From Pseudomonas sp. GL-B-19 (lineage in GTDB: Bacteria; Pseudomonadota; Gammaproteobacteria; Pseudomonadales; Pseudomonadaceae): a DNA stretch of 64,000 bases. Where the stretch lies: positions 62,001 through 126,000 of the forward strand of contig NZ_JAHBDK010000086.1 in NCBI RefSeq assembly GCF_019956415.1, written 5' to 3'. Below, piece after piece: positions 58,545 through 64,000 of the stretch; position 1 is the stretch's first letter, and each line of letters opens with the position of its first letter. The translations under genes and the position numbers were made by a program. The notes beneath the pieces were generated by a model. That model had not been told where the DNA came from. It searched no databases and saw only the letters and a list, made by a program, of their open reading frames with translations.

Positions 58545-59515
58545 CCCGACCGACAGTCGGCCAGAACGCTTTGCAGTGATTCAACATCCTGCGGCTCACT
58601 GAAAATCAGCTCTATCCGCGAATCCTGGCGCCATTCGCTGGGCTTCCATTCCAGTTCCGAGTTATCCAACGCATTGGCCGAAACCCAACCGTCGACGCTG
58701 TGGATAACCAGCTTCGCCCGCCGCCAGGAAAGGCTTTCAAGCCATTGGCCAATGAGCGCCGCATCGAACGTCTGGCTCGGATGCCAACGCCAGCCGATGC
58801 TCCAGCCCCCCTCCTGCTCCTGACTCAAGCAAATCGGCAGCGCGGGATCGGTCCAGATGGCGGGCATCTGCGCCAGCCCCTTGGGCGCGACGAAGTTATC
58901 CACACCCGCTACAGCCCGTGCATGAAGCCCGGGCAAGTTGCTCAACGGCAACCGAGCTTGCTGCGTCCAATACAGAGGACCAGGAGGTAACCGCGCGGCG
59001 ATTCGCTGGCGATCATCGAAGTCGAGGCCTTCCGCCTTGTTCAACACCAACAGGCCGCCGCTGTTCAACGCTTCCTGTTGCGCCTCAGGCAGCGGTTTGC
59101 CGGCAGCGAGCGCCTGGGCGTCCAGCACCAGTACGCAGGGTTGTACCGACAGTACACCGCCCCACGGAGCCTCCCTCAACTGTTCAAGCAACCGGACCGG
59201 ATGTCCAAGGCCAGAGGGTTCTATGAACAACCGATCCGGCTTTGCCTTGCGCAGTAACCGCCCGAGCCCGATCTGAAACGGTGCCCCATTGACGCAACAC
59301 AAACAGCCGCCGGCCACTTCGCCTAGTGCGATACCATCGGTATCCGAGGTCAGCAGCGCAGCGTCGAGGCCAATCTGACCGAATTCGTTGATCAGCACCG
59401 CCCAGCGCTCGCCGACCGGCCGCTGCGTCAACAGGTGCTTGATCAGGCTGGTTTTGCCTGCGCCCAAAGGGCCCGCAATGACGTGAGTGGGAATGTTCTG
59501 CAACATGGTCGGCAT
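58541..59515 (-). CDS. COG0523 (CobW/YjiA-type) GTPase, putative metallochaperone
   Basis: The product has 324 residues. The G domain shows Walker A (GPLGAGKTSLIKH), the metal-binding GGCLCCV (C-x-C-C), the Walker B-like FIEPSGLGHP and the NKAE base-specificity motif. Proteins of this group load zinc or other metals into enzymes. The start is at 59515 or three codons later. It lies downstream of zigA and a DUF1826 gene on the same strand, but a plus-strand gene occupies the gap between them. Only 18 bases separate its start from that gene's start. Confidence 0.87.
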   Translation of the reverse strand: MPTMLQNIPTHVIAGPLGAGKTSLIKHLLTQRPVGERWAVLINEFGQIGLDAALLTSDTDGIALGEVAGGCLCCVNGAPFQIGLGRLLRKAKPDRLFIEPSGLGHPVRLLEQLREAPWGGVLSVQPCVLVLDAQALAAGKPLPEAQQEALNSGGLLVLNKAEGLDFDDRQRIAARLPPGPLYWTQQARLPLSNLPGLHARAVAGVDNFVAPKGLAQMPAIWTDPALPICLSQEQEGGWSIGWRWHPSQTFDAALIGQWLESLSWRRAKLVIHSVDGWVSANALDNSELEWKPSEWRQDSRIELIFSEPQDVESLQSVLADCRSG

Positions 59516-59533
59516 TTTCTGAGGAGGTAAAAG

Positions 59534-59890
59534 ATGCGGTTGATGGGATTGTCGTTACTGCTGGCGCTGTGTTCCAGCGAGGTACTTGCCCAAGCTTGTG
59601 TGGTACATACCACATCCGCGCGATTGGACGTGAAAGTCTGCCAGCAGAACAGAAACATCCCGGAAAAACTCTTTACCGACGGCTTTTGCCAGCCCAATCT
59701 GGCCGGGCAAACAGTCGACGTGCAGTACGTCGACCAATGCCCAACCGGCGCATTCGGGGTGTGCAGCAACGCTCAAGTTGCCAATATGCCTTACCGGCAG
59801 GATATTCACTATTACGGCGTGGCCACCGATGCTGCCTATTTGAAGCCGTTTTGCGAAACACAGAGCCAAGGCAACTGGCTCAAGCCTTGA
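59534..59890 (+). CDS. Small secreted Cys-containing protein
   Basis: The product has 118 residues. The signal peptide MRLMGLSLLLALCSSEVLAQ leaves a mature domain of about 99 residues with five or six cysteines, so disulfide bonds are likely in the periplasm. Similar Pseudomonas proteins have been misnamed NADH:ubiquinone oxidoreductase; I see nothing that supports that function. A strong ribosome site (GAGGAGG) precedes the ATG. The whole gene lies antisense between the DUF1826 and COG0523 genes of the zinc cluster. Confidence 0.8.
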   Translation: MRLMGLSLLLALCSSEVLAQACVVHTTSARLDVKVCQQNRNIPEKLFTDGFCQPNLAGQTVDVQYVDQCPTGAFGVCSNAQVANMPYRQDIHYYGVATDAAYLKPFCETQSQGNWLKP

Positions 59891-59894
59891 GGCG

Positions 59895-60545
59895 TTAGCC
59901 GAGCCAATCGAGGGTCAGGATCAAACGACGCTCGCCCGGTGCCGGTTGCGGCGAGCGGTGGATCAGGCCGAAACCTTCGTTACCATGCCATTTCTCGCCT
60001 TTGAACAGCGCCACTTCCCCGCTGGCGATTTGCTCGATCAGCGAATCTTGTACAGGTTCGGCCTCAGGCCTGCCCAGTTGGCGACGCTCCATAACGCCCT
60101 CTCGCAGCCACTGACTGCCGATGCCAGAATACGTCGTGATCAACCGCACCGGCACGTGATCGACGTGAAAACGCGGGCACATGGCCTTGTCCAGTACCCG
60201 TAGACGCAGGCCGATGCGCTTGGCGCCCAACAAACAGGCAAACGCGCTGACCAACCACGACACGTCGGCAATGAACCCCTCATACCCTTGTAGATCGCTG
60301 AAGCCTGAGGCCAGCCCCTGCAGATTGGGTTCGGCGTCATCGCTCGGCAACTCCAGGACCAACGACTCGGCTAGCGGTGCGTTCAGGGACAGCAGCAACT
60401 GACCAAAATCTACGATATGCACCGGGAGTTGGCGCTGCCAAATGGCGAGGTTTACGTCGTCATCGAGGATTCGGGCCAGCGTTTGCGGCGTTTCGCCTTG
60501 AACGGGATGAACCGCGGGACGCCGCTTCAGACTCGGCGCCAACAT
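59895..60545 (-). CDS. DUF1826 protein, zinc-cluster associated
   Basis: The product has 216 residues. The DUF1826 pattern is seen in CPRFHVDHVPVRLITTYSG (His and Asp residues that could bind metal), the KGEKWHGNEGFGLIHRSPQP segment (two adjoining parts) and the end GERRLILTLDWLG. This layout recalls 2-oxoglutarate/iron oxygenase folds, but that is inference. Its ATG overlaps the TGA of zigA by one base pair set (ATGA), so the two are translationally coupled. It is probably controlled with zigA by the Zur-type site upstream. Confidence 0.85.
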   Translation of the reverse strand: MLAPSLKRRPAVHPVQGETPQTLARILDDDVNLAIWQRQLPVHIVDFGQLLLSLNAPLAESLVLELPSDDAEPNLQGLASGFSDLQGYEGFIADVSWLVSAFACLLGAKRIGLRLRVLDKAMCPRFHVDHVPVRLITTYSGIGSQWLREGVMERRQLGRPEAEPVQDSLIEQIASGEVALFKGEKWHGNEGFGLIHRSPQPAPGERRLILTLDWLG

Positions 60546-61753
60546 CAGGCGGCAGCCTCTTCGTGCCATGGGCCAAACGGGTCTGCCAGCAATCGCCAAC
60601 CTTCGACACCCAAGGCCATTTCGGCATCCGTCAGCAGACAATCGTCGAGTTCGGCGCAGAGCTGTGCGAAGTCTATGTTCTGGCCGATGAACACCAACTC
60701 CTGGCGGCAGTCTCCGGTGGCGGTGGTCCAGTTCTCCATGATCCCGGCCGTGCTTTCTTCGTCCTGCGGCCACTGGGTTTTCGGCACGAAACGCCACCAG
60801 CGCCCAGCGAAACCATGGCGCATCAAACCTCCAGCCTGGGACCAGCTGCCGGCGTCCATGGGTTTGCTGGCCAGCCAGAAAAAACCTTTGGAGCGCAGTA
60901 GTTTTCCATTCACCCATGGGCGGTCGATAAAGCTGAAAAAGCGCTGTGGATGAAAGGGGCGACGGGCTCGGTAAGCAGTCGAGGCGATGCCGTATTCCTC
61001 GGTTTCCGGCACGTGCTCACCACGTAGTTCCTGCAACCAGCCTGGCGCCTGAGCGGCCTTTTCAAAGTCGAAGCGACCGGTGTTCAGGATTTTTTCCAGG
61101 GGTACTTCACCCATGACCATCGGGATGATGTCTGCCTTCGCGTTGAGGCGTTGAAGAATCGCGATCAGCTCCTGGCGCTCGCAGCTGCTGATCAAGTCGA
61201 TCTTGCTGATCAGGATGACGTCGGCGAATTCGACCTGCTCAATCAACAGGTCAGTGATCGAGCGGTCGTCCTCCTCGCCCAGCGTTTCACCGCGTGAGCC
61301 GAGACTTTCGGCAGCCTGATAGTCGAGCAGGAAGTTCACGCCATCCACCACGGTGACCATGGTGTCGAGCCGCGCGATGTCGGCCAGGCTTTGCCCTTTT
61401 TCATCACGGAAGGTGAAGGTTTCCGCCACGGGCAGCGGTTCGGAGATGCCGGTGGATTCGATCAACAAGTAATCAAAGCGACCATCCCTGGCGAGTTTGC
61501 TGACTTCGTCGAGCAGGTCTTCGCGCAAGGTGCAGCAAATGCAGCCGTTGCTCATTTCGATGAGCTTTTCTTCTGCGCGGTTCAGGCTGACATCACGCTG
61601 GACTTCATTGCCATCGATGTTGATCTCACTCATATCGTTGACGATGACGGCGACCCGCAGGTTGTCGCGGTTACGCAATACGTAGTTAAGCAGCGTGCTT
61701 TTTCCGGCACCGAGAAAGCCCGACAGGACGGTCACCGGGAGACGATTGGGCAT
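60545..61753 (-). CDS. zigA: Zinc metallochaperone GTPase ZigA (COG0523)
   Basis: The product has 402 residues. G-domain motifs are Walker A (GFLGAGKSTLLNYVL), the zinc site SNGCICCTLRED, the LLIESTGISEP stretch and SKIDLIS. The C-terminal CobW_C domain has the conserved RPFHPQRF and a long tail. ZigA-type proteins deliver zinc to client enzymes when zinc is scarce. A perfect Zur-type palindrome lies 50 bases upstream, shared with divergent folE2. It heads a minus-strand run with the DUF1826 gene. Confidence 0.93.
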   Translation of the reverse strand: MPNRLPVTVLSGFLGAGKSTLLNYVLRNRDNLRVAVIVNDMSEINIDGNEVQRDVSLNRAEEKLIEMSNGCICCTLREDLLDEVSKLARDGRFDYLLIESTGISEPLPVAETFTFRDEKGQSLADIARLDTMVTVVDGVNFLLDYQAAESLGSRGETLGEEDDRSITDLLIEQVEFADVILISKIDLISSCERQELIAILQRLNAKADIIPMVMGEVPLEKILNTGRFDFEKAAQAPGWLQELRGEHVPETEEYGIASTAYRARRPFHPQRFFSFIDRPWVNGKLLRSKGFFWLASKPMDAGSWSQAGGLMRHGFAGRWWRFVPKTQWPQDEESTAGIMENWTTATGDCRQELVFIGQNIDFAQLCAELDDCLLTDAEMALGVEGWRLLADPFGPWHEEAAA

Positions 61754-61802
61754 CAGGTATTCCTCACAGGGATGCCCGGTCGCAGAGTCGGGCCTGATTT
61801 GA

Positions 61803-61817
61803 TGTTATAGTATAACA
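61803..61817. promoter_or_regulatory. Zur-type operator between zigA and folE2
   Basis: TGTTATAGTATAACA is a perfect palindrome around a single central base and matches the Zur consensus core GTTATA/TATAAC. It lies in the 100-base divergent gap and can repress both genes. Confidence 0.88.
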
Positions 61818-61853
61818 ATACAATCAAGCCACCTCTTTACGATGGATCTGCCC

Positions 61854-62756
61854 ATGAACGCGCTGACTCTGCCGGATATTGCTGCGCAAGCCTCTCGCCA
61901 AGCACTGCCACTCGACTGGGTGGGCATGTGCGGCATTGCTCTTCCTGTTTTATTCGATGGTCAGCGAATGAGTGCAAGGGCTGACGCTGGAGTGAGCCTC
62001 GATGAAGGAGAGGCACGCGGGATTCATATGTCACGGTTGTATCTGGCGCTGGAAATGCTCGAGCAGGAAAACCTGAGTCCCACTCTATTGCGACGAGTCT
62101 TGCAACGTTTTCTCGATACTCACCAGGGACTTTCCACCAGCGCGTACTTAAAAATCCACGGCGACTTACTGCTCAAACGGCCGGCGTTAATCAGCCCATT
62201 GGCCGGCTGGAAAACCTATCCAGTGAGCATCGAAGCGCGTCTGAAAAACGCGATGTTCCACGTGGAACTGAAAATCAACGTTGCTTATTCCTCGACATGC
62301 CCATGCTCAGCGGCACTGTCACGGCAGTTGATTCAGCAGAAATTCATCGATGACTTTGCCGCCACGTCACTGCAACACGCGGACGTTTTGGCATGGCTCG
62401 GTTCCACAAAAGGCATCATAGCGACGCCCCATAGTCAACGCAGCACCGCGCATTTGTGCTTGCGGCTGGACAATCATCGGGATGACCTGCCGCTGATTGC
62501 ACTCATCAACGAGGCCGAAGCAGCACTCGGCACCGCCGTACAAACAGCGGTAAAGCGCGCCGATGAACAGGCATTCGCTTTGGCCAATGGTCAGAACCTG
62601 ATGTTCTGCGAAGACGCTGCGCGACGTCTGAACGTTGCCTTGAAACGCTCCCCCGATATCAGCGCCTTCCACATTCGCGTGGTCCACGCTGAGAGCCTTC
62701 ACGCTCACGATGCCGTCGCCGAAAGCCGGTGGAACTGGGAGGAGGCGTGTCAGTAG
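61854..62756 (+). CDS. folE2: GTP cyclohydrolase FolE2 (type IB)
   Basis: The product has 300 residues. FolE2 makes dihydroneopterin triphosphate from GTP for folate synthesis and replaces the zinc enzyme FolE when zinc is short. Motifs are LDWVGMCGIALPV, the KIHGDLLLKRPALISPLAGWK region (two adjoining parts), and the catalytic cysteines in SSTCPCSAALSRQ. The Glu and His contacts fit the type IB family. The start at 61854 is preferred; an ATG four codons upstream is possible. It is divergent from zigA with the Zur-type site between. Confidence 0.94.
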   Translation: MNALTLPDIAAQASRQALPLDWVGMCGIALPVLFDGQRMSARADAGVSLDEGEARGIHMSRLYLALEMLEQENLSPTLLRRVLQRFLDTHQGLSTSAYLKIHGDLLLKRPALISPLAGWKTYPVSIEARLKNAMFHVELKINVAYSSTCPCSAALSRQLIQQKFIDDFAATSLQHADVLAWLGSTKGIIATPHSQRSTAHLCLRLDNHRDDLPLIALINEAEAALGTAVQTAVKRADEQAFALANGQNLMFCEDAARRLNVALKRSPDISAFHIRVVHAESLHAHDAVAESRWNWEEACQ

Positions 62757-62816
62757 CTGAATCAAACCCGCCCCCACACGATCATGCAGGAAGCGGGTTT
62801 ACGGCGAAGGAAGGTC

Positions 62817-63338
62817 TTAGGCTCTTGGCTTGACCGTTCCGCAATCCTGCCCCAGCCACACAGCGCGGCTTTCGAGACTGCCCTTTTGCTGGATGCCGGT
62901 GGCGTTGAAGGTGCCGTTGACCTTGGTCGTGAACTCACGGTCACTGAGGAACGTGGCCACACCGGCGCCTTGCGCTTTGGGACAGCTGAAACGGAATTTC
63001 CACTGGTTGCCGGTGCGGTCGGTGACTTCCTGCTTGCAGCCCGATTGCGGGTCCGTCAGTGGAATGTCGTCGGTCTGCACCTGCTCCGGCGTCAGGCATG
63101 CCCGAATTCCTTTGCCGCCCATGGTAATGCCCTGCTTCTCCAGTTGCGCGCGCTGTTCCGGGGTCATCTGGCTCTGCAACTGACCGAGGATCAGTTGTAA
63201 GTCCGGCAGGTTCTGGTCATCGACCTTCATGTTGCTTGTGGTCAATTCCCACAATCCGGGTTGCAGTTTCTGTGCATGAGCCGCCACAGGAAGTGACAAA
63301 CCAATAGCCATGGCCAAACCCAGCAGACGAACGTTCAT
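62817..63338 (-). CDS. DUF3617 periplasmic protein
   Basis: The product has 173 residues. The signal peptide ends at AAHAQ. The mature part has the DUF3617 features: LQPGLWELTTSNMKV near the N terminus, the CLTPEQVQ motif with Cys, and FRFSCPKAQGAGVATF with a second Cys. Function unknown. It is a single gene with its own short upstream region (63339-63470). Confidence 0.87.
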   Translation of the reverse strand: MNVRLLGLAMAIGLSLPVAAHAQKLQPGLWELTTSNMKVDDQNLPDLQLILGQLQSQMTPEQRAQLEKQGITMGGKGIRACLTPEQVQTDDIPLTDPQSGCKQEVTDRTGNQWKFRFSCPKAQGAGVATFLSDREFTTKVNGTFNATGIQQKGSLESRAVWLGQDCGTVKPRA

Positions 63339-63470
63339 CGAGTAACTCCTGATCAGTAGTGGCCGTTAGACGCCAACCTTCGGTTTCGGTTCATGGGCCA
63401 ATTAAATAGCGACATTTTGCACGGAACATGGTCTGTTAAGCACTGAATCTTCAGGAGCAGGGCTGCCCCC

Positions 63471-64000
63471 ATGGATTACTTCGGACCACACATTTTCGGC
63501 TACACCATTGCACTGCTTCACTCGCTGGGCACAATCGCGGCCATTCACGCCGTGCTCAACGTACGTACCGCTCAGGGATCGATCGCCTGGGCGCTTTCGT
63601 TGGTGTTTATGCCCTACCTCACACTCATTCCGTATCTGATCTTCGGCAGCAGTACCTTTGATGGTTACATCAAGGCTCGGCGCCAGGCCAACGAAGAGAT
63701 GCGCAAAGCCGTCTCCGAACTCAACTGGCGTCCATGGTTCGAGGAGGCACTGACCGCTCGTGCGTCCAATGCTTACGCGTCGTTGCGGGCGATGCCCAAG
63801 CTTGGCCGAATGCCGTGCCTGGCGAACAACGAAGTGCACTTATTGATCAATGGCCATGCCACGTTTGATTCGATTTTCGAAGCCATCAGCAACGCTAAGG
63901 TAGCGGTGTTGATTCAGTTTTTCATCATCCACGATGATCGTCTGGGCCAACGCCTGCACAATCTGCTGCTGAAAAAAGCCGCCGAAGGCGTCGCGGTTTA
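63471..64000 (+). CDS. cls: Cardiolipin synthase, 5' part (truncated by the window edge)
   Basis: The first 176 residues are visible and the frame is open to the end of the window. Two membrane helices (about 5-25 and 35-58) and the start of a phospholipase-D-type domain (NNEVHLLINGHATFDSIFEA) fit bacterial cardiolipin synthase. The two HKD catalytic motifs lie beyond the window. The ATG at 63471 has AGGG eight bases upstream. The enzyme condenses two phosphatidylglycerol molecules at the inner membrane. Confidence 0.9.
   Translation, partial: MDYFGPHIFGYTIALLHSLGTIAAIHAVLNVRTAQGSIAWALSLVFMPYLTLIPYLIFGSSTFDGYIKARRQANEEMRKAVSELNWRPWFEEALTARASNAYASLRAMPKLGRMPCLANNEVHLLINGHATFDSIFEAISNAKVAVLIQFFIIHDDRLGQRLHNLLLKKAAEGVAV

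Noticed and set aside
59494..59505. TGTTCTGCAACA, a short palindrome that at first looked like a second Zur site for the COG0523 gene
   Set aside because: The half-sites TGTT/AACA are four bases apart rather than seven and the central A/T pattern is missing. It lies inside the coding region.
59534..59890. Annotation of the small secreted protein as NADH:ubiquinone oxidoreductase
   Set aside because: It has a signal peptide, is only 118 residues long and has no redox-complex motif. The name appears to be a propagated error.
1..64000. CRISPR arrays, tRNA or rRNA genes, prophage or insertion sequences
   Set aside because: Reading both strands gave no regularly spaced repeats of CRISPR type, no cloverleaf candidates, no rRNA-like stretches and no transposase or phage structural genes. 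The inverted repeats seen are REPINs.

Overview
The window is chromosomal DNA of a Pseudomonas, most likely of the P. fluorescens group. The evidence is GC-rich coding, gene blocks that match the order I remember from P. aeruginosa (phoR to pstS, purEK, aspA, pycAB/pycR, uvrD, pdxY, the Zur-type zinc genes, cls), and about fifteen intergenic REP/REPIN elements of the two sequence types typical of fluorescent pseudomonads. These blocks lie in the origin-proximal part of known Pseudomonas chromosomes. I see no rRNA, tRNA, CRISPR array, transposase or prophage gene.

Layout. 1-14.5 kb is the phosphate region: the 3' part of phoR, a CNNM/CorC-type membrane protein, an M23 peptidase, an orphan protein of repeated beta domains, a response regulator, then phoU-pstB-pstA-pstC-pstS on the minus strand with two Pho boxes, and an MHS-type transporter. 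14.8-19 kb holds a thioesterase, a mutarotase, small envelope proteins and purEK with a terminator in the purE leader. 19-28.4 kb is amino-acid and polyamine metabolism: a HypT-like LysR regulator, aspA, an alanine/Na+ symporter, asparaginase, an AraC regulator, acetylpolyamine amidohydrolase and a polyamine-binding protein.

28.5-41 kb is the most accessory part. It has a 1515-residue DUF6543 (dermonecrotic-toxin-like) protein, a MocR regulator divergent from paiB and two GNAT genes, a hipA-hipB pair in reversed order, and an autotransporter with an internal duplication. The MocR linker codons contain five DnaA-box-like 9-mers at exact 12-bp spacing, with a sixth box 46 bp away.

41-54 kb carries the two-subunit pyruvate carboxylase pycAB with divergent pycR, a HexR-like RpiR regulator with a perfect HexR-type operator, a GGDEF/EAL protein, uvrD, an EamA transporter and a Tim44-like protein. 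54-64 kb carries a SMI1/KNR4 protein, a CPA2 antiporter, a thioesterase, pdxY, and a zinc-starvation cluster: zigA, a DUF1826 gene and a second COG0523 GTPase facing folE2 across a perfect Zur-type palindrome. A DUF3617 protein and the 5' part of a cardiolipin synthase gene end the window.

The best candidates for new biology are the DnaA-box array inside the MocR gene, the terminator in the purE leader, a secreted-protein gene lying antisense inside the presumed zinc operon, the DUF6543 protein, and the reversed hipAB pair.
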